This document shows positions 46,527 through 56,764 of a DNA stretch of 64,000 nt, piece by piece. The stretch is from contig NZ_JAAONZ010000016.1 in the NCBI RefSeq assembly GCF_011602365.1, positions 1-64,000 on the forward strand, given 5' to 3'. Position numbers and translations under genes: made by a program. Each line of letters opens with the position of its first letter. Positions within the stretch are counted from its first letter, which is position 1. Under the pieces are notes generated by a model. That model was not told where the DNA came from, did no database searches, and saw nothing but the letters and a program-made list of their open reading frames with translations. This DNA comes from Pseudomaricurvus hydrocarbonicus (GTDB taxonomy: Bacteria > Pseudomonadota > Gammaproteobacteria > Pseudomonadales > Cellvibrionaceae).

Positions 46527-47036
46527 TCAGTTGTCCTTGGTTTCACCTAAATACGCTTCACTGGCCGCTTCAACCGCTGGCAGGTTCGAGTGCAGCTTAT
46601 GCAGTATTTTGATCAGGGTGTCGGTTTCCCGTTCAGATAACGTCGACAGCAGCGCCTCTTCCCTGACCAGCGCCAGGCCAATAATTTGATCGTGCAAGTC
46701 CCGACCTTTGCGGGTAATGGTAGCCAGTCGTACTCGTTTATCGTATGCGTCATCACTGAATGCAATGAGTTTATCGGCGTGCATTTTTTTAAAACAACGA
46801 CTCACCGACGCCTTGTCCAGGCCAATGGTTTGCGAGATATACTGGGCCGATATGGGGGCTCCTTTGGCCAGCAAAACCAGGCAGCGCCACACTTCAATGC
46901 CCACCCCGAAATGCTTCAAATAGAGCGTCGAGGCGCCTCCCGACAACTTGTTGGATATCCAGGTCAACAGGGCCGGGACATAGGTGTCTAGTTCAATCTC
47001 CGCCGCCGGGCTGGCGGAGGTTTTGCGATCAATCAT
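46527..47036 (-). CDS. MarR-family regulator
   Basis: 169 residues. The winged helix is visible as ISAQYISQTIGLDKASVSRCFKKMHADKLI followed by the wing DAYDKRVRLATITRKGRDLHDQI. Likely dimeric, and controls aromatic-compound genes. Located downstream of the Rieske demethylase on the same strand. The matching site is probably the pair of GTTGA(G/T)-type dyads upstream of that gene. Confidence 0.9.
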   Translation of the reverse strand: MIDRKTSASPAAEIELDTYVPALLTWISNKLSGGASTLYLKHFGVGIEVWRCLVLLAKGAPISAQYISQTIGLDKASVSRCFKKMHADKLIAFSDDAYDKRVRLATITRKGRDLHDQIIGLALVREEALLSTLSERETDTLIKILHKLHSNLPAVEAASEAYLGETKDN

Positions 47037-47156
47037 CTGCTTCTCATTCCGTATGGATACTGGTGCTCAAACATCCGGCAACGATAACAGATTTCACTCT
47101 TTTATGCGTCTCCCTGTACAGCCCCACTCCACAGCACCACTCCACAACCCCCTCCA

Positions 47157-48233
47157 CTAACCGGCAGTGCTGCGCAGCTTCTCTATAATGCGCCTTGCCC
47201 GATTGGCCCCGGCATCCACATGAATACTGATCATGGGCGCGTGACCGAACTTGAGCATATTCTGGTATTGATCTTCGATCACCACCTTGTCTTCTTCGAA
47301 AGTTAAAGCCGTTTGCTCAACCACTTTTTGCAAGGTGGCCTCGGGGTCCGATTGTGGGTTGGTGGCGATGGTCCAGAAATAATGTGACGTGGTTTCTGTT
47401 TCCGGCGTTACACCGTGGAAACCGCGCATGTGAAAACCGCCGCGCTCTGGATCGTTCAAATCTTCGCTGTTGGCATCCACTGCACCGGTCCAGATTTTCA
47501 GGTGCGTGGGCAAGAACTCGATTTCCTGCCAGCGATCAATCCGGTCCTTAAAGGGATAGGCCGCAGTGTAGGTGGGTGGCGGCAGCGAATCGCGCATATG
47601 GCGCACCACCCGCACACACTCCCCTTCGCCGGTGACCCTCATGTCTGCGTTCATGTGCGTTTTGGCATCACCGCCAATCGTCCGCAAATGCACGTAGCCG
47701 AGATGGCTCAAATCCAGCAAGTTGTCGTGAATCAACTGATAGGGTGCCTCATAATGATACACATCGCCATCGTAGAGGTACTTGCCACTGCTGTGAACGG
47801 CATAATTGGGAGGCTCAAAAAGCGGTTCAGCATCCTGGTCCAGACCAAACCACATCCAGATGAAGCCATCGACTTCTTTGACCTGGTAACTCTTCACTTT
47901 CGCCCGTGGCGGAATAATGTCTTGACCCGGTATGTCTATGCACTGCCCGCCACCGTTGTATAGCATGCCATGATAACCACAGCGTATACCGGCGTCTTCG
48001 AGTGTCCCTGAGGACAATGGCAAGGCCCGATGGCAACAGCGATCTTCCAGCGCATGTACGCGCCCATCACCGTCACGAAACAATACCACTGCCTGACTTA
48101 ACAGTGTGCGGCCTACCGGTTGATCGGTGAGCTCTTTCGACAGCGCGGCCACATACCACTGATTCAGCGGGAATGGACTTTTGGTTTCGTCGGTTAAATC
48201 ACTCACACCGGGTATGTGCATTTGAACGCTCAT
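47157..48233 (-). CDS. Rieske oxygenase, VanA/DdmC-like O-demethylase group
   Basis: 358 residues. It has the VanA-type start FPLNQWYVAALSKEL. Rieske ligands are C66-C-H68 and C85-GY-H88. Mononuclear-iron His residues lie in HDNLLDLSHLGYVH. The C-terminal motif GANRARRIIEKL is shared with VanA. Probably removes a methyl group or hydroxylates an aromatic acid; a ferredoxin-reductase partner is not in the window. The MarR gene follows on the same strand 120 bases away. Confidence 0.88.
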   Translation of the reverse strand: MSVQMHIPGVSDLTDETKSPFPLNQWYVAALSKELTDQPVGRTLLSQAVVLFRDGDGRVHALEDRCCHRALPLSSGTLEDAGIRCGYHGMLYNGGGQCIDIPGQDIIPPRAKVKSYQVKEVDGFIWMWFGLDQDAEPLFEPPNYAVHSSGKYLYDGDVYHYEAPYQLIHDNLLDLSHLGYVHLRTIGGDAKTHMNADMRVTGEGECVRVVRHMRDSLPPPTYTAAYPFKDRIDRWQEIEFLPTHLKIWTGAVDANSEDLNDPERGGFHMRGFHGVTPETETTSHYFWTIATNPQSDPEATLQKVVEQTALTFEEDKVVIEDQYQNMLKFGHAPMISIHVDAGANRARRIIEKLRSTAG

Positions 48234-48281
48234 GGCTCTCCCCTCTTTTACTTATGTTTAATATTTTATACAGACAATCTA

Positions 48282-48331
48282 GTTGATAACTCAACTATTT
48301 TAGTATTGTTAAATATTGTTGAGTTGTCAAC
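48282..48331. promoter_or_regulatory. MarR-type operator pair before the Rieske gene
   Basis: GTTGATAACTCAAC (48282-48295) and GTTGAGTTGTCAAC (48318-48331) are near-perfect reverse complements of each other, and each is itself a dyad. They lie 50-100 bases upstream of the oxygenase start in an AT-rich promoter. This is the expected form of a MarR site, and the MarR gene is adjacent to the operon. Confidence 0.65.
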
Positions 48332-48607
48332 CATGTTCAGAGAGAAATAAAGGGGATAAGATCATGGTCGGGTAAAAAACCGTGACGGTCTAAAACGGCC
48401 ACGGCTCGTCAGGGTCCTTGGGCCGAGATGCTAAACCCCCCGCTCGTCAGGCAAATTCAAATCGACAGGTTTGATCCCTAACAGGTTGCACCAAACACTC
48501 AAACAATCAATGGGACAGCCATCTTTCTGGAGCGCTCACTAAGATAGACCAAATCCAAACGGATAGAGCGTGTTACCCTCACTAAAGCCTGCCGTATCGG
48601 GTGCCTG
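48332..48607. other. Spacer between the Rieske promoter and the FMN-dehydrogenase remnant
   Basis: No feature could be supported here. Confidence 0.4.
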
Positions 48608-49043
48608 ATGAATCACGGCATCCAGAGTATTAGGAATAGCGAAAGGCAACTTGCCCTGAGGCTTGGCCAGCCCGGTAATCGTGAAAGAGATTTGGTTAAC
48701 GGCATGACCATGCCGCCGAAAGTTACGGCAGCGCGCAATTTCTTCAGTTACGCCACCAGTTTTGAATGGTGGTTTAATATGATGTTGAACCCCGATTTCA
48801 AACTGTCGAATGTCGCGCGTCGGGTGGATGTCCTCGGTGGAGGTTCCATGGGGTTGATCGATTACATGACCGCAGCGTTACCTGGAAAGTTGCTGCCTGG
48901 CTGCGGGTAGCCAATCAGGTGTGGAGCGATGTTTAACTATTTTGAAAACTGAGGTTGAACGTTCAATGGCTTTGCTGGGGGTGAAATCTATTTCAGAAAT
49001 TAATGAATCGCATCTGGTGGATATCAAGCGCTTGAATAAATAA
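48608..49043 (+). pseudogene. FMN-dependent alpha-hydroxy-acid dehydrogenase, internally deleted
   Basis: Two pieces of one gene survive in different frames. The first (about 48635-48905) reads GNRERDLVNGMTMPPKVT, then FFSYATSFEWWFNMMLNPDF, as in the L-lactate-dehydrogenase/glycolate-oxidase family. The second (48939-49043) reads KTEVERSMALLGVKSISEIN and ends in a normal stop, the known C-terminus of the family. The FMN-binding and catalytic His/Arg region between them is missing, so the gene is dead. Confidence 0.8.
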
Positions 49044-49246
49044 AGCACAATCAGGTTCTGTAAAGATTGTTACCTTATTTTAAAAAATTGAACCGATTTA
49101 CTGATTTAGGGCCTCATTGACACTACACCCAGCACCCTTTATTTGCATGTTGTATTGAGAATTTTGTGGACACAAGTTGTCACATACGATGGCTACGGAC
49201 TGTCTCTGGATCATGCGCACCAGAGACAGCGATCCAAAAGACGGGG

Positions 49247-50296
49247 TTAACCCGCCTCGGCCTCCGTTTCGATCATTTTATCCAGCAAACGGCGTGACTG
49301 CACTCCACCGGCGTCAATGTTGAGTTTCATCAGACGACGCTCGGGGTACTCCAGTAGATTGCGCTGTTGCCGTTCCAGCATGTCCTGATCCTCCGCAAAA
49401 ATCTTGCCCTGACCTTCGCGAATCGAATCCGTCAGCGCTTGATCGTGGGGTTTGAAGTCGCGGGCCATCCCCCAGAAATACCAGATCGAGGTATCCGTTT
49501 CCGGTGTCATAAAATCAACCACCGTACTGTTGGCTCTGTACTGCGCAGGCGCCTCGTAACCGCCGTGCCCGGCATGAGCCACACCCACTTCGATCATTAC
49601 CTGACTGGGAGGTGTAAAACGACAGATCTGCCAGCGATCCACCGGAACGTCATCGGCCAGATCATTGGCACGCAGAGCCATTTGCCAGAACGGCGGCGGC
49701 ATGATGTTGTCCATAAAACGGCTGGTGACCACTTCCCCGTCCACAGTTTTGGTATGCACCGGCGCCTCGTCAATTTCCTTTTGCCCAATGCTGGTGGCGT
49801 GAACATAGGTTTCGTGGGTCAGATCCATCAGATTGTCGATCATCAAACGGTAATCACACTGAATATGATAGAGCCCGCCGCCATAGGCCCAATCGGGATT
49901 CTCGGCCCACTCGAGGTGGGGGATCAAATTGATGTCCGCCTGATCCGCGTCGCTAGGCCAGACCCAGATAAAGCCGTAACGCTCATGCACCGCAAAGCGT
50001 TTGATGCAGGGAAAGCTTTGGACGCGCTGACCGGGCATGGAATCGGTTTTGCCATCCGCCCCCATTTTCAAGCCGTGATAACCACACACCAGCTGACCAT
50101 CTTCCAGGTAGCCCAGTGACAACGGCGCACCGCGATGGGGACAGAAGTCTTCCAGGGCGACGGCTTTGCCCTCGGCATCGCGATAGAACACCATCGGCTC
50201 ATTGCAGATACGGCGGCCCAGTGGCTTATTGTCGAGTTCGTCGGGGGTGCAGGCTACATACCAACAGTTTTTGGGGAAAATGGGAGGGTTGCTCAT
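49247..50296 (-). CDS. vanA: Vanillate O-demethylase-like oxygenase subunit (VanA type)
   Basis: 349 residues. VanA-type opening PPIFPKNCWYVACTPDEL. Rieske ligands C52-P-H54 and C71-GY-H74; mononuclear iron His at 161 and 166 (DNLMDLTHETYVH), with Asp 154. The C-terminus SRRLLDKMI is usual. It would demethylate vanillate or a related methoxy-aromatic acid with a VanB reductase, which is absent here. Three ATTGGATCCAAT-type sites, the known VanR operator, lie directly upstream, which strongly supports the call. Confidence 0.82.
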   Translation of the reverse strand: MSNPPIFPKNCWYVACTPDELDNKPLGRRICNEPMVFYRDAEGKAVALEDFCPHRGAPLSLGYLEDGQLVCGYHGLKMGADGKTDSMPGQRVQSFPCIKRFAVHERYGFIWVWPSDADQADINLIPHLEWAENPDWAYGGGLYHIQCDYRLMIDNLMDLTHETYVHATSIGQKEIDEAPVHTKTVDGEVVTSRFMDNIMPPPFWQMALRANDLADDVPVDRWQICRFTPPSQVMIEVGVAHAGHGGYEAPAQYRANSTVVDFMTPETDTSIWYFWGMARDFKPHDQALTDSIREGQGKIFAEDQDMLERQQRNLLEYPERRLMKLNIDAGGVQSRRLLDKMIETEAEAG

Positions 50297-50323
50297 TATC
50301 GTATCTCTCCTAGGCTGTATTTT

Positions 50324-50335
50324 ATTGGATCCAAT
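50324..50335. promoter_or_regulatory. VanR-type operator, ATTGGATCCAAT
   Basis: Perfect palindrome, flanked to TATTGGATCCAATA, 28 bases before the vanA-like start. The sequence equals the operator described for the Caulobacter vanillate regulator VanR (GntR family). Confidence 0.8.
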
Positions 50336-50375
50336 ATATCGTCAGAATAATTTACAGGCAAGTAAAAACAGCATT

Positions 50376-50386
50376 ATTGGATCCAT
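50376..50386. promoter_or_regulatory. VanR-type operator copy 2 (ATTGGATCCAT)
   Basis: Second GGATCC-centred site, 52 bases from the first, with an imperfect right half. Confidence 0.65.
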
Positions 50387-50449
50387 AAATAGATTATTGA
50401 GGTTTGAACAACGATCAGATAGGCATTATATCTATCGCTGGAAAGCACA

Positions 50450-50461
50450 ATTGGATCCAAC
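50450..50461. promoter_or_regulatory. VanR-type operator copy 3 (ATTGGATCCAAC)
   Basis: Third site, 44 bases before the damaged GntR gene, so placed to serve its promoter. Confidence 0.7.
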
Positions 50462-50505
50462 CTGTTAAGATGATTGTCGTTTTAGCTTGAGTAGTGACCA
50501 GCACC

Positions 50506-50796
50506 ATGAGCAAACCCGGTCAACGTGTATTGAGTACCCTGCGACAGATGATCATCTCGCGCGAATTGGCGCCCGGCGAGCGGGTGACGGAAATTCCCAC
50601 GGCGGAACGCCTTGGCATCTCCCGCACACCGCTGCGCATCCTGGAACAGGAAGGTTTGCTGGAAAAGCAGGCTCGTCGAGGTTATCGAGTGCGGCTGATA
50701 ACCCCCAATGCCAACCTCAGGTATGCGGAAGTATTTGCCTGCCGTTGCGGGCAAAATCAGGGAACCCGGCTAATTCAGGGAGCTCGTGAGGCGTGA
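50506..50796 (+). pseudogene. vanR: VanR-like GntR regulator, damaged
   Basis: Divergent from the vanA-like gene. The N-terminal winged helix is recognisable (TLRQMIISRELAPGERVTEIPTAERLGISRTPLR), but runs straight into ILEQEGLLEK. About four residues (xALR type) of the recognition helix are missing, consistent with a 12-bp deletion. The FCD ligand domain is absent: after about 70 residues the frame drifts into unrelated sequence and stops at 97 codons. DNA binding and ligand response should both be lost, so the vanA-like gene may be derepressed or under another regulator. Confidence 0.75.
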
Positions 50797-50826
50797 GAAG
50801 GATGCATTGCTTAAATAGGTTTTCCT

Positions 50827-51741
50827 GTGCGCCATAAAACCCTGGATCTTAATCTGCTGGTGGCTCTGGACATATTACTGGAAGAACAGAGCGTAACCCG
50901 TGCTGCAGAGCGCCTGCACATCAGCCAACCGGCGATGAGTGCGGCCCTGGCGCGGCTGAGGGATTATTTTGATGAGCCTTTATTTGTGATGCACGGCAAG
51001 AAAATGGTGCCTACCGCGACAGCATTGCGACTCAAGGAGCCTCTAAAGACGTTATTGCGCGATGTGGACGTGTTGGTTACCGAAGCCACACACTTTGACC
51101 CAGCGACATCAGAGCGACACTTCAAAGTGTCTGCGTCTGATTATGTGCTGGCCGTGGTCATGCCACACCTGATTCAACGCCTGGAACATCTGGCACCGGG
51201 TATCATCATTAACTGCGTCCCCCAGTCAGAACTGTCTGCTCAGCAACTTGACCAGGGAAAGCTGGACATGATTATTGCTCCAGAAAAACACATCTCCCCC
51301 GATCACCCCAGCGAGTTGCTGTTCACCGACCGGTTCATGGCGGTTGGCTGCGCCGGCAACCCGCTGATGGCAGTGGATCAACTGACCGAAGAAGCATTTT
51401 ATGCGGCGGGTCATGTGGTTGTAGACATCGGTGCCAATTCGGCACCTTCGGTCGGTGAAAGCCACCTGCGCCAACGGGGCCGGCAGCGGCGCATCGAAAT
51501 GAGTGTGGCGTCTTTTTTACTGGCTCCCGAAATGGTCGTCAACACCGCCAAAATCACCGTGATGCATGAGAAGCTGGCACGGCTTTTTCAGCAGCGCCTG
51601 CCGATTGCCATTGCCGAACTGCCCTTCGATCTGCCCTGTATGCGAGAAATGGTTCAGTATCATGTGTCGCGTCAAAATGATACCGGACTACGCTGGCTGA
51701 TCGATCAGATGAGGCAGCTACACACCCTTAACGATAAATAA
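50827..51741 (+). CDS. LysR-family regulator
   Basis: 304 residues from a GTG start. The HTH is LDLNLLVALDILLEEQSVTRAAERLHISQPAMSAALARLRDYFDEPLFV, of the NodD/SyrM-like LysR group. An effector-binding domain follows (SERHFKVSASDYVLAVVMPHLIQRL). It lies just upstream of, and co-directional with, the hydrolase-cyclase operon across about 160 bases, and is the most likely activator of that operon. Confidence 0.9.
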   Translation: MRHKTLDLNLLVALDILLEEQSVTRAAERLHISQPAMSAALARLRDYFDEPLFVMHGKKMVPTATALRLKEPLKTLLRDVDVLVTEATHFDPATSERHFKVSASDYVLAVVMPHLIQRLEHLAPGIIINCVPQSELSAQQLDQGKLDMIIAPEKHISPDHPSELLFTDRFMAVGCAGNPLMAVDQLTEEAFYAAGHVVVDIGANSAPSVGESHLRQRGRQRRIEMSVASFLLAPEMVVNTAKITVMHEKLARLFQQRLPIAIAELPFDLPCMREMVQYHVSRQNDTGLRWLIDQMRQLHTLNDK

Positions 51742-51904
51742 AATTGATGATTATCCATAAATATAATCACTTTTACAGATTGTTTTAGTCGTTTTATAGT
51801 CGCCATCATCAGAATAAAACGTTTTTTCACACATGCAGCGCGCCAATACGGAGCGCCATGACTTGCCTCAACCCAGGCAACTTAATGACTCGGAGATCTA
51901 AACA

Positions 51905-53065
51905 ATGGCGTTATTTGAATATTTTCCCAACTACGTATGGAACCTGTCCGTTTCCATCGCCGTAGAAAGTGGAGCAAAAATCGGTGAAATCATCGATATG
52001 TGCCAGCCAATTCGCGACGCGGCGGCAAATGGTGACGATGCCGGCACCGCTGAATTTCTCGAGCAGTGGGTGAAAATGGCGGACAATCTGATTGGCTTGG
52101 CCGACGAAGACGAGGCGCAAGGCTGCCTGTTTTCTGCCGGCACCAAGCTGAAGCGCGCGGCGCTCTACCTGATGGTAGCCGAGCGAATGCAGGGCCACGG
52201 CAACCCCAACCGCGAAGAAACGTGGAATAAAGCGCAAGAGGTATTTCGCAAGAGTATCCAGCTCAGCCAAGAAAATTGTGAGCGCGTCGAAATTCCTTTG
52301 GACAATGGTGGCACCATGCCAGCGCTGTTTGTACGCGCCCCCGGCGAGGGTCCAAAGCCAACCGTGGTCTACTGTAATGGCCTGGACAGCTGCAAAGAGA
52401 TGCTCTATTGGTCCAACCTGCCACAGGCACTGGCCAAGCGTGGCATTTCCACCCTGTGTGTGGATCAGCCCGGTACCGGTGAAGCCTTGCGCAACTACAA
52501 GCTGCCCGCCACCCCCCACAGTGAAACCTGGGCTTCCAAAGCCGTGGACTGGCTGGAACAGCGTCCTGAGGTGGATGCCAGTCGCATCGGTATGACCGGC
52601 ATTTCTCTGGGTGGTCACTATGCGCCGCGGGCGGTAGCCTTCGAGCCGCGATTTGCCTCGGGCGCCGTATGGGGAGCCAACCACAACTGGGCGGAAGTGC
52701 AGCAAAAACGTCTCAAGCGCGAGGGCGAAAACCCCGTACCACACTACTGGGGGCACGTGATGTGGGTGTTCGGCGCAAGCGATATGGACGACTTCTTTGC
52801 CAAAGCCGAGGACATGACCCTGAACGGTGTCATGGAAAAAATCAAAGTGCCGTTCCTGGTGACGCACGGGGCCAAAGACCGTCAAATCGGCCTGGAATAC
52901 GCTCACCAGAGCTACGAGCAACTGGTCAATTCACCGAACCGCAAGCTGAGAATCTTTACCGAGCGTGAAGGCGGTGTCGAGCACGTGGGCGCGGACAACA
53001 TGAGCTTTGGCTGCGACTACATTGCCGACTGGTTTGCACAAACTCTGGGCGGCACAGTGGGGTAA
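51905..53065 (+). CDS. Alpha/beta hydrolase resembling 2,6-dihydroxypseudooxynicotine hydrolase (FrsA/DUF1100-like)
   Basis: 386 residues. A helical N-terminal domain of about 120 residues precedes the hydrolase core. The oxyanion region is VVYCNGLDSCKEM, nucleophile Ser234 lies in GISLGGHYA, an Asp in THGAKDRQIG and the His near 356 in GGVEHVGADN. This domain order is that of C-C-bond hydrolases such as 2,6-dihydroxypseudooxynicotine hydrolase, and of the FrsA group. Followed six bases later by a cyclase-family hydrolase. Placed beside a ring-cleaving dioxygenase, it may cleave a ring-fission product or an aryl ketone. Confidence 0.82.
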   Translation: MALFEYFPNYVWNLSVSIAVESGAKIGEIIDMCQPIRDAAANGDDAGTAEFLEQWVKMADNLIGLADEDEAQGCLFSAGTKLKRAALYLMVAERMQGHGNPNREETWNKAQEVFRKSIQLSQENCERVEIPLDNGGTMPALFVRAPGEGPKPTVVYCNGLDSCKEMLYWSNLPQALAKRGISTLCVDQPGTGEALRNYKLPATPHSETWASKAVDWLEQRPEVDASRIGMTGISLGGHYAPRAVAFEPRFASGAVWGANHNWAEVQQKRLKREGENPVPHYWGHVMWVFGASDMDDFFAKAEDMTLNGVMEKIKVPFLVTHGAKDRQIGLEYAHQSYEQLVNSPNRKLRIFTEREGGVEHVGADNMSFGCDYIADWFAQTLGGTVG

Positions 53066-53070
53066 ATAAG

Positions 53071-53850
53071 ATGTCACGTCAATTTATCGATTTATCCATC
53101 TATCTGGAAAACGATGTGATCACGGATCCGCCGTTTATGCGGCCGGAGATTACTTATCAGACCCATGAAGAAACGGTTCCAGAAGCGAACCATTTCTTTC
53201 CCGGTGTGGCGGCGGACGAGTTTCCCGGTGGTCACGGGTTTGCGGCTGCCGAGACGGTTAAGCTTACCACCCACAACGGCACGCATATGGACGCGCCCTG
53301 GCACTTTCACCCCACCATGAACAATGGTGAACGGGCCATCACCATTGACGAAGTGCCACTGGACTGGTGTTTTCGTCCCGGTGTGAAGCTGGATTTTCGC
53401 CACTTTGAAAATGGCTATGTGGTGACTGCTGCCGACGTGGAAGCCGAGCTCAAGCGCATTGGTTATGAAATCCAGCCGATGGATATTGTGCTGGTGAATA
53501 CCGCAGCCGGCGGTGCCGTCGGCAACCCCGACTTCGTCAACATCGGTTGCGGCATGGGCTATGAAGCCACCATGTATTTACTGGAACGCGGTGTGCGAGT
53601 GACCGGCACCGACGCCTGGTCGTGGGATGCACCATTCAGCCATACCGCCAAGCGAGTGGCTGAAACCGGCGATAAATCGCTGATCTGGGAAGGCCACAAG
53701 GCCGGTCGCGATGTGGGCTATTGCCATATGGAAAAGCTGCACAATCTCGAGGCCTTGCCAGCCTTTGGTTATACCGTATCCTGCTTCCCGCACAAGGTGC
53801 GTGGAGGCTCGGCAGGCTGGACGCGCGCGGTTGCCATCATCGACGACTGA
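53071..53850 (+). CDS. Cyclase-family (PF04199) metal-dependent hydrolase
   Basis: 259 residues. The metal-binding signature is TTHNGTHMDAPWHFHP (HxGTHxDxPxHF form), as in kynurenine formamidase, isatin hydrolase and related enzymes. A second conserved block is GTDAWSWDAPF. Such enzymes open cyclic amides or lactones or hydrolyse formamides. Five bases separate it from the upstream hydrolase, so one operon. In this setting lactone opening after ring cleavage is a plausible role. Ends at a hairpin shared with the convergent ligB. Confidence 0.88.
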   Translation: MSRQFIDLSIYLENDVITDPPFMRPEITYQTHEETVPEANHFFPGVAADEFPGGHGFAAAETVKLTTHNGTHMDAPWHFHPTMNNGERAITIDEVPLDWCFRPGVKLDFRHFENGYVVTAADVEAELKRIGYEIQPMDIVLVNTAAGGAVGNPDFVNIGCGMGYEATMYLLERGVRVTGTDAWSWDAPFSHTAKRVAETGDKSLIWEGHKAGRDVGYCHMEKLHNLEALPAFGYTVSCFPHKVRGGSAGWTRAVAIIDD

Positions 53851-53880
53851 GCAGTGAGTGCTGATTAAGCCTTAAAATCT

Positions 53881-53914
53881 GAGTGGTGCACAGCATCCTT
53901 GTTGTGCACCACTC
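53881..53914. terminator. 12-bp inverted repeat between convergent operons
   Basis: Arms GAGTGGTGCACA and TGTGCACCACTC are exact complements around a 10-base loop. It lies between the cyclase stop (plus) and the ligB stop (minus), so probably a bidirectional terminator, although no long T-run follows. Confidence 0.7.
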
Positions 53915-53927
53915 GGGGATCACTCAG

Positions 53928-55161
<1,234 letters not shown>

Positions 55162-55324
55162 GGTGACTCTCCGAATGGTGGTAAATGAGTATTTCTCCTG
55201 TTATGGCCCCGCAGAAAGTGCCGGTGGCTGCCAGGTGCGTATAAAGACTGTGGCAGTCGCTATCGCCAAAAGTCTAATGAAGTGATAATCTTGGAACAAC
55301 AATAGCTTTTAAGACATATCGTTC

Positions 55325-56218
55325 ATGCAGTGGAACATAGCCGACTTACCTATCTTTGCCGCTGTTGTCGATCAGGGTGGAGTCACCCATGCTGCCCGCA
55401 AGCTGCGTTTGCCGAAATCCAGCGTCAGTCGATTTGTCAATCGGCTCGAGCAGGATCTCAATGTGCGTCTGTTTGAGCGCAACTCCCGGGCCATGCGGCT
55501 GACCCAGGAAGGCGAAGTCTTTTATAAGCACGCGCAGCTCATTCTTGAGCAGGTGGCCTCGGCCGATGCCCAGATGAACGGTTTGACAGATACCCCCAGA
55601 GGCGATTTGTCGGTATCACTGCCGATGGCATTTTCACGGCTGATTGTGTCCCGGCATTTACCCGAGTTTCATCGCCGCTATCCGGATATTCGTGTCCACA
55701 TTACGGTAAACCCCACCCCAGTGGATCTGATTGGCGACCACGTTGACATCGCGGTACAAGTGGGTGTTCTACCCGACTCCGATTACATTGCGGTGCCGCT
55801 GACACGGCACAAGTTAATTTGGGTCGCCCACCCCGACCTCGCCCCCAAAATCAACCGGATTAAGGACCTTACCGAGCTGACTGGGGCCATTAAAATTTGT
55901 GAAAAACGCTACAATCAGGTTCCGCTCAAGATCAAGTTCAACAAGGGGCCGGAAAAGATCACGCTCGATGCGGCCATTGAGACCACGGACCCGATCATGG
56001 TGAAAGACTGTGTGCTCAACCGCATGGGTATTGGGCTGTTGCCTTCCATTTATTGCCGTGAAGACCTCGCCTCGGGCGCGCTGGTGGAAGTGGCAGACAA
56101 TGTCGAGCTGATCGAAAAGGCCCAAGCCTCAGCGGTGTACACCAGCAAGCGTATGCTGAGTGCGCGCACCCGTGTGTTTATCGACTTTCTGAAAGAGGTA
56201 TCCCGAGAGATCGCATAA
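55325..56218 (+). CDS. LysR-family regulator divergent from ligAB
   Basis: 297 residues. HTH is LPIFAAVVDQGGVTHAARKLRLPKSSVSRFVNRLEQDLNVRLFERNSRAMRLT, followed by a substrate-binding domain (GDLSVSLPMAFSRLIVSRHLPEFHRRYPDI). This resembles the CrgA-like LysR subgroup, in which many members act on adjacent divergent genes. Intergenic distance to ligA is about 160 bases; likely controls ligAB and perhaps the downstream SnoaL-hydrolase pair. Confidence 0.9.
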   Translation: MQWNIADLPIFAAVVDQGGVTHAARKLRLPKSSVSRFVNRLEQDLNVRLFERNSRAMRLTQEGEVFYKHAQLILEQVASADAQMNGLTDTPRGDLSVSLPMAFSRLIVSRHLPEFHRRYPDIRVHITVNPTPVDLIGDHVDIAVQVGVLPDSDYIAVPLTRHKLIWVAHPDLAPKINRIKDLTELTGAIKICEKRYNQVPLKIKFNKGPEKITLDAAIETTDPIMVKDCVLNRMGIGLLPSIYCREDLASGALVEVADNVELIEKAQASAVYTSKRMLSARTRVFIDFLKEVSREIA

Positions 56219-56317
56219 ATGCTGTTCAACCGCTGGAACAATGCGTTCACACCCGCATTTTGACCCTGGAGTTCGCTACTCTGTGTGGTTTGTGGGAAGA
56301 CGGGAGTTTTGAAGACC

Positions 56318-56764
56318 ATGAACGACACTGATTACGCCCAGTGGCAAATCGAGCGCGCCATCAAGGCGGCACAATATGCGCTGGATCAAAAAGATTTAGT
56401 CACCTTTGCCAACTATTTTACCGAAGACGGCAAGCTGTTTAGACCGACCTCCAAGGATCCCGTCTGCGGGCGGGATGCCATCATTGCCGTTTACCAGAAC
56501 AATCCGAGTGAACGGCTGAATCGCCATCTGCTGTCCAATGTCCATGTTACCCACATGGCGGAAGGTGTCGCCCACTCCGTCAGTTATGTCACCCTGTATT
56601 CCGCCACGCAAACCGCTCACGAAAAACCGGTCACCGGTTGGCCATTGCAGCGTGCTCTGGTGGGGGAATATCACGATACCTGGCGTCGAACATCCGATCA
56701 ATGGCTGCTGTCTGAACGGCGCGCCTTATTCAGTATTAACCTGTTAATCGGAGAGGCTCAATGA
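56318..56764 (+). CDS. SnoaL/NTF2-like protein
   Basis: 148 residues from the Met at 56318 (GGGAG upstream; a longer frame to 56285 is less likely). The NTF2-like cone fold is indicated by IERAIKAAQYALDQKDLVTFANYFTEDGKLFRPTSKDPVCGRDAI and the DTWRRTSDQWLLSERRA C-terminus. Such proteins act as isomerases, hydratases or small aromatic-binding subunits. Its stop overlaps the next gene by four bases, so the two are translationally coupled. In the LigAB neighbourhood an isomerase role on a ring-fission product is conceivable. Confidence 0.8.
   Translation: MNDTDYAQWQIERAIKAAQYALDQKDLVTFANYFTEDGKLFRPTSKDPVCGRDAIIAVYQNNPSERLNRHLLSNVHVTHMAEGVAHSVSYVTLYSATQTAHEKPVTGWPLQRALVGEYHDTWRRTSDQWLLSERRALFSINLLIGEAQ

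Noticed and set aside
49367-50119. 250-codon plus-strand frame opposite the vanA-like gene
   Set aside because: Antisense shadow with no domain, while the opposite strand holds Rieske and iron ligands in order.
50376-50461. BamHI-like GGATCC sites as cloning artefacts
   Set aside because: Each is embedded in the longer ATTGGATCCA motif in a natural divergent promoter, matching VanR operators.
51911-52921. 336-codon minus-strand frame opposite the alpha/beta hydrolase
   Set aside because: Long, but only a mirror of a GC-rich coding gene whose catalytic triad is intact.
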